64,000 bases of DNA from Anthoceros angustus (taxonomy: Eukaryota > Streptophyta > Anthocerotopsida > Anthocerotales > Anthocerotaceae): contig VJWM01000016.1 of assembly GCA_010909165.1 (NCBI GenBank), forward strand, positions 124,001 through 188,000, written 5' to 3'. This document shows, in pieces, positions 10,686 to 20,756 of the stretch. The notes beneath the pieces were generated by a model that saw only the letters and a list, made by a program, of their open reading frames with translations, ran no database searches and had not been told where the DNA came from. Both the position numbers and the translations under genes were made by a program. Every line of letters starts with the position of its first letter. Position 1 is the first letter of the stretch.

Positions 10686-11370
10686 CTAGCTTCACCGCTT
10701 CATTGAAAGCATGGAATCCCACCTCTACATTACTCCACTTTTGACAAGCACCCAACAGAGTGTGCCAAACTGAAGCAGTAGGAAGTTCACGCATTGACCT
10801 GACCAAATCTAGTGCCTCATCGAGTCGTCCTGCACGGCCCAGGAGGTCCACCATGCATGTGTAGTGCTCCACCGTGGGAGTGATGCCATAGAGTATGCTC
10901 ATTGCCTCAAAGTACTCTCTCCCCTTACTCACTAGACCCGCATGACTGCATACAGATAGAACGCTGAGGAATGTGACGCCCACAGGGTGTATGCCATCCT
11001 CTCTCATTCCTCCAACTAAGTGGAAAACCAGTTCACTATCTCCTTGACAGCTGTAACCTGCAATCAGTGTATTCCAGGCGACAACGTCTCTTTGGGGCAA
11101 CGCATCAAAAACCTGTTTTGCATCAGCCATGCTCCCAGACTTTCCATACATATTTATCAAACTGCAGGCTATGATTAATTCATTTTCAAGCCCTTGTTCT
11201 GCAATCTGTGCATGTAGCTGCCTTCCCAGATGCAAAGCTGCCACATTCGCACATGCCTGCAGGAGGCACACAAACGTGACAGAATCAGGAATAGCAATGC
11301 CCTCTTCTTGCATACCACTGTAGAGTCGAAGGGCTTCCTGGCCCATGCCCCTGCTGGGAATACCCTGCAA
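10654..11370 (-). pseudogene. PPR-1 fragment: last repeats and start of E domain
   Basis: A 238-codon frame carries the C-terminal PPR repeats: LGRQLHAQIAEQGLENELI, MYGKSGSMADAKQVFDALP, AWNTLIAGYSCQGDSELVF, then FLSVLSVCSHAGLVSKG and GRAGRLDEALDLVRSM into the E motif. It ends NEAVKLVNKDIKLMCL, where a switch at ctagctt (10686) replaces the expected E-domain continuation by a mid-repeat sequence. The expected continuation is the tail at 5408-5661. The 11313-10863 part is duplicated at 7512-7063. Confidence 0.7.
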
Positions 11371-12484
11371 TTAGAGCAGTCCAAGTCACCACATCTTTCT
11401 CACCAAGCCCATCAAACACTCTCTGAGCATCGTCTAGGCTTCTACACTTTGCATACATGTTCACCAAACTGTTAGCTAAAAACACATTGGCTAGGTGTCC
11501 TCGTTCTCTGATTTGTGTATGAAGTTGCCTTCCCATCTCCAATGCCAGGGTGCCAAACCTGCACATGCCTGCAGTAGGCACCCAAATGTAGCAGAATTTG
11601 GTACAGAAATGCCATCTTCTTGCATACCACTGTAGAGTCGAAGGGCTTCCTGGTACTTGCCCAGCTGACTGTAGGCTGCTATCATAACCCTGCAGGTCAA
11701 CACATCTTGTTGACCAAGTCCTTGAACCTCTCTGAGAGTATCCTTTAAGCTGCCACCGTTTCCATACATGTTTACCAAACTGGTTGCTACAAATGCATCG
11801 GCTTGATATCCTCGTTCTCTGCGTTGCGCCTGAAGCTGCTTCCTCTTCTCTAAAGCTGGGGTTCCCACACTTGAACACGCCTGCAGGAGGCACATAAATG
11901 TCACCGAATCAGGTACAACCATCTGTTCATCGTCCATAGCGCTGTAAATACAAAGAGCTTCCTCACCCATTCCGTGCTGGGAATACCCTGCAATCAGAGC
12001 AGTCCACGTCACCACATCTTTTTCAACAAGTCCGTCAAATACTCTCTGGGCGTCTTCCAAGCTGCCACACTTTGCATACATGTTCACCAAACTGCTGGCT
12101 ACAAACACATCAGCTTGATGTCCTTGTTCTCTAATCTGGGTATGAAAATGCCTTCCCCATCTCCAATGCCAGGGTGCCCAAACCTGCACATGCCTGCAAG
12201 AGGCACCCAAATGTAGCAGAATTTGGTACAGAAATGCCATCTTCTTGCATAACACTGTAGAGACGAAGGGCTTCCTGGCCCATGCCTTGCTGGGAATACC
12301 CTGCAATCATGGCATTCCATGTCACCACATCCTTTTGATGTTGACCAAGCCTGTCAAACACTCTTTGAGCGTCTTCCAAGCTGCCACACTTTGCATACAT
12401 GTTCACCAAACTGCTGGCTACACGTATGTCAGCTTCATGCCCTTGTTCTCTGATTTGTGTATGAAGTTGCCTTCCCCATCTCCA
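11371..12484 (-). pseudogene. PPR-1 repeat array, frameshifted continuation
   Basis: This continues the PPR-1 body downstream on the minus strand in two other frames (main open piece 11491-12306). Triplets are intact at the protein level, for example MCLLQACSSVGTPALEKRKQL and MYGNGGSLKDTLREVQGLG. The shift out of the main frame is at about 12470, where ccttccccatc here replaces ccttcccatc found at two sister positions (about 11530 and 13405). That one extra C breaks the gene. A second shift occurs near 12150 at the same kind of C run. Confidence 0.7.
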
Positions 12485-15332
12485 ATGCCAGGGTGCCCAA
12501 ACCTGCACATGCCTGCAGGAGGCACACAAATGTCACACAATTCGGTACAGCCATGCCCTCTTCTTGCATAACACTGTAGAGACGAAGGGCTTCTTGGCCT
12601 CTGCCCTGCTGGGTATACCCTGAAATTAGAGCAGTCCAAGTCACCACATCTTTTTGATCAAGTACATCAAACACATTTTGCGCATCTTCCAAGCTGCCAC
12701 ACTTTGCATACATATCCACCAAACTGCTGGCTACACGTATGTCAGCTTCATGCCCTTGTTCTCTAATCTGGGTATGAAAATGCTTCCCCATTTCCAAAGC
12801 TGAGTTGCCTACAGCAGCACAGGCCTGCAGGAGGCACACAAATGTCACGGAATTGGTTACAGACAAGCCCGCTCCTAGCATAGCAGTGTAGAGGCCAAGG
12901 GCTTCCTGGCCCATGCCTTGCTGGGAATACCCTGCAATCAGAGCAGTCCACGTCACCACATCTTTTTCACCGAGTCCATCGAACACTCTCTGAGCATCTT
13001 CCAAGCTGCCACACTTTGCATACATATTCAACAGACTGTTTGCTACAAACATATCAACTTGATGTCCTTGTTCACTAGCTTGCGCATGAAGCTGCTTCCC
13101 CATATCCAAAGCTTGGGTGCCCACACTTGCACATGCCTGGAAGAGGCACACAAATGTCACACAATTCGGTACAGCCATGCCCTCTTCTTGCATAACACTG
13201 TAGAGACGAAGGGCTTCCTGACCCATGCCTTGCTGGGAATACCCTGCAATCAGAGCAGTCCACGTCACCACATCTTTTTCACCGAGTCCATCGAACACTC
13301 TCTGAGCATCTTCCAAGCTGCCACACTTTGCATACATGTTTACTAAACTGCTGGCTAAAAACACATTGGCTAGGTGTCCTCGTTCTCTGATTTGTGTATG
13401 AAGTTGCCTTCCCATCTCCAATGCCAGGGTGCCCAAACCTGCACATGCCTGCAAGAGGCACCCAAATGTAGCAGAATTTGGTACAGAAATGCCATCTTCT
13501 TGCATGGCCTTGTAAAGTCCAAGGGCTTCCTGTCCCATGCCTTGCTGAGAATACTGTGTCATCATCACATTCCACGTTTCCACAGTTTTTTGACCAAGTC
13601 CGGCAAACACTCGTTCAGCTTCTTCAAAGCTACCACACTTTGCATACATGTATATCAAACTGTTGGCTAGAAACGCATCAACATGCAGCCGTTGTTCCCT
13701 AATATGTGTATGAAGTTGTCTCCCGTTCGCCAACGCAGGGGTGCCTACACTCGCACATGCCTGGAGCAGGCAGACAAATGTCACAGAATCTGGCACATTC
13801 ACGCCATCCGCAAGCATAACAGTATAAAGACGAAGGGCTTCCTGACCCATGCCGTGCTGGGAATACCCTGCAATTAGAGCAGTCCACGTCACCACATCCT
13901 TTTGATGTTGACCAAGCCTGTCAAACACTCTTTGAGCGTCTTCCAAGCTGCCACACTTTGCATACATGTTCACCAAACTGTTAGCTAAAAACACATCAGC
14001 CTCACCTCCTCTTTCTCTAATTTGTGAGTGGATCTGCTTCCCCTTTTCCAACGCAGGGATGCCCACACTTGCACATGCCTGCAGTAGGCACCCAAATGTC
14101 ACGGAATTGGGCACAGCAACACGTTCCTCTTGCATGACAGTGTACAAGCGAAGGGCTTCCTCTCCCATGCCCTGTTGGGAATACCCAGCAATGAGAGCAG
14201 TCCACGTCACAACATCCTTTTGGCCAAGTCCATCAAACAGCCTCTGAGCATCGTCTAGGCTTCTACACTTTACATACATGTCCACCAAGCAATTACAGAC
14301 GATTAAATGAGGCTCAACGCCAGTTGCCAACACATCCACATGCACCTGCTGCCCGGTTTTCAAGTCCGATCCCCTTGCACAAGCCTGAAGTACTGCCACA
14401 AATACATGGCCATCTGGTTTCACACTTGACCTGCGCATCCGATGATACAGCTGTATGGCCTGCTTGTCTTGTCCGTGTTTCGCATGCGCAGAAATTATTG
14501 ACGACCACATGAAGGCATCTGGTTCGGAAACTACGGTGAACACATCCATCGCGTCTTGCAACCTGCCTTGAGAAGCATACATCCGGAGGATGTGGTTGCA
14601 CAGGAACGTATCCGACTGATACCCCTCTTTCACCAAAAATGCATGGACGCGCCGACCCAGAGCAATATCTTTCTTGCCCACACAACTCTTTAGCACAGTA
14701 TAGAGCAAAGATTTCGAAATGCAATGGCCTGTCTGCACGAGAACACCCAACGCCTCAACCGCCCCAGCAACATGGCCCTGATCACACAGCTTCCTCACGG
14801 TTTCAGCACTTACAACCCTTCTAACATCAGGATCGTCCCCAGACCTCCTGTTCGGTTTTGAGGCAGGAAAATCCATCTCCGTAAGCTGCGCATTCACCCA
14901 AGTTGGCTTGTTATCATCGTCCAGCCAGAGGACGTCCCGGGACTGCCTCGAACGGTCGCACATCTTGTCTTGCATCTTCCCCCAGGAGCCTGGTTGCTTG
15001 CCAAAGCAGTCCTCTGGCTCCTCGGAGTCCGGTGCGCAGGAGCTCTTCGTGGAATACCTGTCAACGGGCTGCAGACAGCCATGGCCTGCGGATGCAAGAG
15101 GCCGGTGTGCACGAGCTAGACACGAACGCAGAGGAACTTGTGCCCCAGGTGAGAACAGCCATGAATAACACCACCTGGATGAGCACAATTGATTGACAAT
15201 GAGAAGACCACCACGAAACCAGAGTAGGCGCCTGCAAATCATTTCACTTCGGACAGTGGGATGATACCCACCACCATGTGGTTGCCACAATTCACCTCCA
15301 ACATGGTACAGAGTCGAGGCTTGAAAACACAA
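12435..15332 (-). CDS. PPR-1: PLS-class pentatricopeptide repeat protein (main body)
   Basis: PPR proteins bind organellar RNA one base per repeat and guide editing or processing in mitochondria or plastids. The frame is 965 codons. The first 100 or so residues are Arg-rich and hydrophobic (MICRRLLWFRGGLL at about 15242), as expected for organelle import. The start could be 15332 or 15242. From about residue 180 there are repeated P-L-S triplets of about 101-103 residues, each with MYAKCGSLEDAQRVFD (S), VVTWTALIAGYSQQGMGQEAL (P) and VTFVCLLQACASVG (L). I count eight L motifs. Neighbouring triplets are nearly identical in DNA, so the array expanded recently. The frame is lost at about 12470 by one extra C. 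Counting broken and displaced parts, the intended protein would be much longer and end with the E/E+ tail now at 5408. No DYW domain is present. Confidence 0.85.
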   Translation of the reverse strand: MCFQASTLYHVGGELWQPHGGGYHPTVRSEMICRRLLWFRGGLLIVNQLCSSRWCYSWLFSPGAQVPLRSCLARAHRPLASAGHGCLQPVDRYSTKSSCAPDSEEPEDCFGKQPGSWGKMQDKMCDRSRQSRDVLWLDDDNKPTWVNAQLTEMDFPASKPNRRSGDDPDVRRVVSAETVRKLCDQGHVAGAVEALGVLVQTGHCISKSLLYTVLKSCVGKKDIALGRRVHAFLVKEGYQSDTFLCNHILRMYASQGRLQDAMDVFTVVSEPDAFMWSSIISAHAKHGQDKQAIQLYHRMRRSSVKPDGHVFVAVLQACARGSDLKTGQQVHVDVLATGVEPHLIVCNCLVDMYVKCRSLDDAQRLFDGLGQKDVVTWTALIAGYSQQGMGEEALRLYTVMQEERVAVPNSVTFGCLLQACASVGIPALEKGKQIHSQIRERGGEADVFLANSLVNMYAKCGSLEDAQRVFDRLGQHQKDVVTWTALIAGYSQHGMGQEALRLYTVMLADGVNVPDSVTFVCLLQACASVGTPALANGRQLHTHIREQRLHVDAFLANSLIYMYAKCGSFEEAERVFAGLGQKTVETWNVMMTQYSQQGMGQEALGLYKAMQEDGISVPNSATFGCLLQACAGLGTLALEMGRQLHTQIRERGHLANVFLASSLVNMYAKCGSLEDAQRVFDGLGEKDVVTWTALIAGYSQQGMGQEALRLYSVMQEEGMAVPNCVTFVCLFQACASVGTQALDMGKQLHAQASEQGHQVDMFVANSLLNMYAKCGSLEDAQRVFDGLGEKDVVTWTALIAGYSQQGMGQEALGLYTAMLGAGLSVTNSVTFVCLLQACAAVGNSALEMGKHFHTQIREQGHEADIRVASSLVDMYAKCGSLEDAQNVFDVLDQKDVVTWTALISGYTQQGRGQEALRLYSVMQEEGMAVPNCVTFVCLLQACAGLGTLALEMGKATSYTNQRTRA

Positions 15333-16148
15333 GGTAAGAGTTCAAATGTGTAGCCATGGCCTCCTACCTGTTTTCCTCCTCCCAAGAGAGGACAACTGGC
15401 TATGGAATCGTGACTAACAGGAACCATGATAAAATCAAACCGACGATCACTACACCTGGAAAGCTTGTCAACGTCAGTGAAATGCATGCCATGTGCCTGT
15501 CGTCGGGACATAATTTCCATTCGGCAGTCGGTGTAGGCTGCCGAACCAGGTGGCAGCTGCGATGAAGGCATTGAGCGAAGCCCTTCAGCAATTGAATCGA
15601 TCTGGATTATGCAACTTCATGGCATCCTACCTGCAAGCAAGGAAATGCATTCCCATCTTGCCCACCGCTAGCTCAGCCTCCAGTGTGGAAGGCAGCTTGC
15701 GTCGAGACTACCTGTAGAACCACAATCACGAGGAACGTATACTGGCCGTAGTTGGCTCCTCGGAGGGACAAAAGCTTGGGCATCCGGACAGTGCAAAATT
15801 CTTCCGTGGTCGTCAAAGCCAGTATACTATATAGAATATATAAATCAAGATAAACAAGAATGGAACTTTACGTCAGGGTTTCGATCCTTCGTGGAAGGAC
15901 AGTACACAGGCGCTCTGCTCAGTCCTTGCGCCGATCCCGGGGTCATCGGTCCCTTTTTGTGTGTACATATCCTGGTTTGATGCTGTCTCAGCTCATCAAA
16001 TTTGGAGGCCAGAGTAGGCTTCGGCAAATGAGTTCGTTTCAGAGGTGGACCTCTGCAATGAACTTAAGTGCCGAAATCTAGTCTGGCCTGAGCATGAGCT
16101 TGGAGGATCTACCTTCAAGGCCGGAGAGATGATTCTCCTTGTATCTTG
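15333..16148. other. Intergenic: 5' flank of PPR-1 and 3' flank of PPR-2
   Basis: About 800 bases lie between two minus-strand PPR genes. Only short frames on both strands are present, none with protein-family character. The AT-rich stretch at 15820-15860 is a candidate for core promoter or transcript end sequence. Nothing else is identified. Confidence 0.4.
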
Positions 16149-19100
16149 CTACTCGTCCCCAACCAAAAAGCTATGCACCAATCCGTCCTTGTCTGTCCAC
16201 CAACTCTGACCTGGCTGCTGCTTCCATGCCTTGATTCTTTTTCTCCTTACCTGCATCTCCTCTGCCTGGTCCCACATCTGGGCACTGGTGTACACGTTGG
16301 ACATGAGCACATATGCTGAGGCATCTGTCTTCTCAAGCTTCACTGCTTCACTAAAAGCATGCCGTCCCACTTCCACATTGCTCCACTTTCGACAGGCACT
16401 CAACAGGGTGTGCCAAACTGCTGCATCAGCCGGTACAGGCATTGATCTTATCAAAGCCAGTGCCTCATCCAAATGTCCTGCTCGGCCCAGGAGATCCACC
16501 ATGCATGTGTAATGGTCCTCAGTGGGAGTGATGCCGTACTCTGCGCTCATAGCCTCGAAGTCTTGCCACCCCCTCTTCACTAGACCCGCATGACTACATA
16601 CTGTTAGTACACTAAGGAATGTAATGCCGTCTGGCGGTATACCATCCTCTTTCATTTTCTGGACCAAGTCAAAGACTACTTCACTGTCTCCTTTACATGC
16701 GTAGCCCGCAATTAGGGCATTCCAAGTGACAACATTTCTTTCGGTCAACGCATCAAACACCTCCTGTGCATCAACCATGCTCCCGGACTTTCCATACATG
16801 TTTATCAAACTCCCAGCAACAAACACATCGGTTTGAAGCCCTTGTTCTACAATCTGTGCATGCAGCTGCCTTCCCAGATCCACACCTGCCACGTTTGCAC
16901 ATGCCTGGAGCAGACAGACAAATGTCATGGAATCGGGCACAGCCATGCCCTCGTTTAACATGGCACCGTAGAGACGGAGGGCCTCCTGCCCCATGCCCTG
17001 CTGGGAATATCCTGCTATCAGGGCAGTCCACGTCACAACACTCTTCTGATCAAGTCCATTGAAAACTTTCTGAGCATCCTCAAGGCTGCCACACTTTGCA
17101 TACATGTTCACTAAACTGCTGGCTACAGACCCATCAGCTTCGTATCCTTGTTCTCTGATCTGTGTGTGCAACTGCCTGCCCTTCGCCAAAGCTGAGGTGC
17201 CCACACTTGCACATGCCTGCAAGAGGCACAGAAATGTGACACAATCCGGTACAGTGATGTCTTCTTCTTGCATAGCGCTGTAGAGACCAAGGGCTTCCTC
17301 TCCCATGCCTTGCTGGGAATACGCTGCTATCATGGCATTCCACGTTACCACATTCTTTTTAGCAAGTCTGTCAAACACACTGTGAGCATCTTCCAAGCTG
17401 CCACACTTTGAGTACATGTTCACCAAACTGCTGGCTACAAACACATCAGCATCGAGTGCCAGTTCTCCAATATGCCTATGAAGTTGTTTCCCCTCTGCCA
17501 AAGCATTGGTTCCCACACTTGCACATGCCTGCAAGAGGCACACAAATGTTACAGAATCAGGTACAGCAATGCCGCTTTCTTGCATGGCTGTATAAAGACG
17601 AAGGGCTTCCTGTCCCTGGCCCTGCTGGGCATACCCTGCTATCATGGCAGTACATGTCACCACGTTTTTTTGACCGAGTCCATCAAACACCTCCTGAGCA
17701 TCTTCTAGGCTGCCACACTTTGCATACATGTTCACCAAACTGTTGGCTACAAACACATCAGCTTCAAGTCCTTGTTCTTTAATTTGTGCATGAAGTTGCT
17801 TTCCCTTTCCCAAGGCTGGGGTGCCCACACTTGCACATGCTTGCAGGAGGCAAACAAATGTCACGGAATTGGATGCAGACATGCCTTCCTCTTGCATAGC
17901 ATTGTACAGTCGGAGGGCTTCCTGGCCCATGCCATGCTGGGAATATCCTGCTATCATAGCAGTCCACGTCACCTCATTCTTTTGACCAAGTCCATGAAAC
18001 ACTCTTTGAGCATCTTCCAAACTGTGACACTTTGCATACATGTTCACCAAACTGCTGGCTACAAACACATCCGCTTCATGTCCTCGTTCTTTGATCTGCA
18101 TATGAAGCTCCTTCCCTTTCTCCAATGCTGCAGCTCCCACACTTGCACATGCCTGCAGGAGGCACACAAATGTTACAGAATCAGGTACAGCGATGCCTTC
18201 TTCTTGCATACCACTGTAGAGTCGAAGGGCTTCCTGCCCCATGCCTTGCTGGGAATACGCTGCTATCATGGCATTCCACGTTACCACATTCTTTTAGCAA
18301 GTCTGTCAAACACACTGTGAGCATCTTCCAAGCTGCCACACTTTGAGTACATGTTCACCAAACTGCTGGCTACAAACACATCAGCATCGAGTGCCAGTTC
18401 TCCAATATGCCTATGAAGTTGTTTCCCTCTGCCAAAGCATTGGTTCCCACTTGCACATGCCTGCAAGAGGCACACAAATGTTACAGAATCAGGTACAGCA
18501 ATGCCGCTTTCTTGCATGGCTGTATAAAGACGAAGGGCTTCCTGTCCCTGGCCCTGCTGGGCATACCCTGCTATCATGGCAGTACATGTCACCACGTTTT
18601 TTTGACCGAGTCCATCAAACACCTCCTGAGCATCTTCTAGGCTGCCACACTTTGCATACATGTTCACCAAACTGTTGGCTACAAACACATCAGCTTCAAG
18701 TCCTTGTTCTTTAATTTGTGCATGAAGTTGCTTTCCCTTTCCCAAGGCTGGGTGCCCACATGCTTGCAGGAGGCAAACAAATGTCACGGAATTGGATGCA
18801 GACATGCCTTCCTCTTGCATAGCATTGTACAGTCGGAGGGCTTCCTGGCCCATGCCATGCTGGGAATATCCTGCTATCATAGCAGTCCACGTCACCTCAT
18901 TCTTTTGACCAAGTCCATGAAACACTCTTTGAGCATCTTCCAAACTGTGACACTTTGCATACATGTTCACCAAACTGCTGGCTACAAACACATCCGCTTC
19001 ATGTCCTCGTTCTTTGATCTGCATATGAAGCTCCTTCCCTTTCTCCAATGCTGCAGCTCCCACACTTGCACATGCCTGCAGGAGGCACACAAATGTTACA

Positions 19101-20563
19101 GAATCAGGTACAGCGATGCCTTCTTCTTGCATACCACTGTAGAGTCGAAGGGCTTCCTGCCCCATGCCCTCCTTGGAATACCCTGCTATCATGGCATTCC
19201 ACATCACCACATCTTTCTGACCAAGTCTATCAAACACTCTCTGAGCGTCTTGCAAGCTGCCACACTTTGCATACATGTTCACCAAACTGCTGGCTACAAA
19301 CACGTCATGTTCATGTCCTCCTTCTCTGATCTGCGCATGAAGCTGCCTCCCTTTTTCCAAAGCTAGGGTACCCACACTTGCACATGCCTGGAGAAGGGAC
19401 ACAAAAGTGACGGAATTCGGCACCGCCATGCCTTCTTCTAGCATGGCACTGTGAAGCCGAAGGGCCTCCTGCCCTCTACCCTTCTGCGAATACCCTGCCA
19501 TCATGGCATTCCAAGTCACCACATCTTTCTCACCAAGCCCATCAAACACTCTCTGGGCGTCCTCCAAGCTGCCACACTTCGCATACATATCCACCAGGCC
19601 GCTACAAATAAACACGTTAGGCTCAACCCCACTAGCCAACACATCAGCATGCACCCGCTGTCCGGCCTTCAAGTCCGACCCCCTTGCGCAAGCCTGAAGA
19701 GCTGCCACAAACACATGACCGTCCGGCTTCACACCAGACCTCCGCATCCGACAATACAGCTCTATGGCCTGCTTGTCTTGCCTCTGTCTGACATGCGCTG
19801 AAATTACCGCAGACCACGTAAAGGCATCCGGATTCTCAATGCCCTCAAACACATCCATCGCGTCTTGCAACCTGCCACGAGAAGCATACATCCGCAGAAT
19901 GTGGAACCCCAGGATGGTGTCCCCCTGATGCCCCCGTTCCACCACCAAAGCATGCACCCGGCTCCCCAGCCCAACATCCTTCTTGGCCACACATTTCTTC
20001 AGCACATTGGTAAAGAGAGACTTGGAGACACCACGGTCCGTCCGCACCAGAACCTCCAGAGCCTCAACAGCTTCAACAAGACGGCCATCACGACACAGCT
20101 TGCTCACGGTCTCCGCCGTCACACCTGCACCCTGCATCCGCCCCGCCTTGACATCCAGAGCAGCAAGCTGCGAATCCACCCAAGCTGGCTTGGAGCAGTA
20201 GTGCAGGGAGAGGACGTCCTGGGAATGCCTGTGCCGGGAGTCAGGCGAGCCAAGGCTCGCCATACCCCGCCTGTCATCCCACCAAAGTGATGGGTTGTGA
20301 AAAAATTGCCGCCACAGGGTGTCCTGGCCCTGGCGGAGACCCTGGCAGGCGGGTCCGTCTCCATCCAGACCTGTTCTTGCACAGTCTATCTGTGTCACAA
20401 AGTTGCTGCATCTCCCGACTTGGTTGTGCGCCAAGGACTGCTGGTTCCTGGAGGCCAGGCGAGCCGACGCTCGTTCCACAATGCCCGTTAACCTTCCAAC
20501 CATGGTTCGCAGGAGCACTCCATCTGGCAGAGCGTGAAAGGGAGCCCACCTGGGCGACCTCAA
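16149..20563 (-). CDS. PPR-2: E-class PLS pentatricopeptide repeat protein, one frameshift
   Basis: The gene runs as one long frame from 20563 (or the better start MVGRLTGIVERASARL at about 20503) to about 18290 and, in the frame one base away, from 18287 to the stop at 16149. The break is a run of four T (ttcttttagcaag) where the sister copy at 17352 has five. The N-terminus is Arg/Ser/Ala-rich, consistent with organelle targeting. Then come VSKLCRDGRLVEAVEALEVL, many PLS triplets, and an E/E+ end with GRAGHLDEALALIRSM, YVLMSNVYTSAQMWDQAEEM and PGQSWWTDKDGLVHSFLVGDE followed directly by a stop. There is no DYW deaminase, so an editing role would need a partner in trans. The middle contains a 936-bp in-frame tandem duplication. 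It is divergently paired with the MYND gene upstream. Confidence 0.8.
17306..19168. repeat. Tandem 936-bp duplication inside PPR-2
   Basis: 17306-18241 and 18242-19168 are direct copies. The offset is 936 bp (312 codons, three PPR triplets) at the junction, so the duplication itself is in frame. The right copy has lost about 13 nt in scattered small deletions, including one T at 18290 and a part of the L motif near 18750 (LQACGHPAL for LQACASVGTPAL). The junction lies in atgcct, common to both ends. Confidence 0.85.
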
Positions 20564-20756
20564 CAGTCACAAATTCGAAACCATATTGACGAGACTTAGA
20601 GTTGAAGCACTTCGTCTCTCGATTTGGGTGGAGCGGTGCAGGCACGTGAAATGTCGGCCCCGGGTGCGGTGCTTGTTCAGTCTTTGAGGCATTTTCTTGT
20701 GAGCGCCAATGGATTGCACAAATACTTCGTGGGGGGATCTTCTGTACTCCCATTCC
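20504..20756. promoter_or_regulatory. Divergent promoter of PPR-2 and MYND gene
   Basis: The PPR-2 start (20503 or 20563, minus) and the MYND start (20757 or 20763, plus) are at most about 250 bp apart, so both must share this interval for transcription. The same interval is kept in the third cassette copy (about 27480-27710) with a few short deletions. I see no clear TATA box. Confidence 0.6.

Noticed and set aside
12918-20201. Many plus-strand frames of 60-220 codons across the PPR genes
   Set aside because: They repeat with the PPR unit (CTCLQEAHKC-type words) and mirror the minus-strand repeats, so they are shadows.
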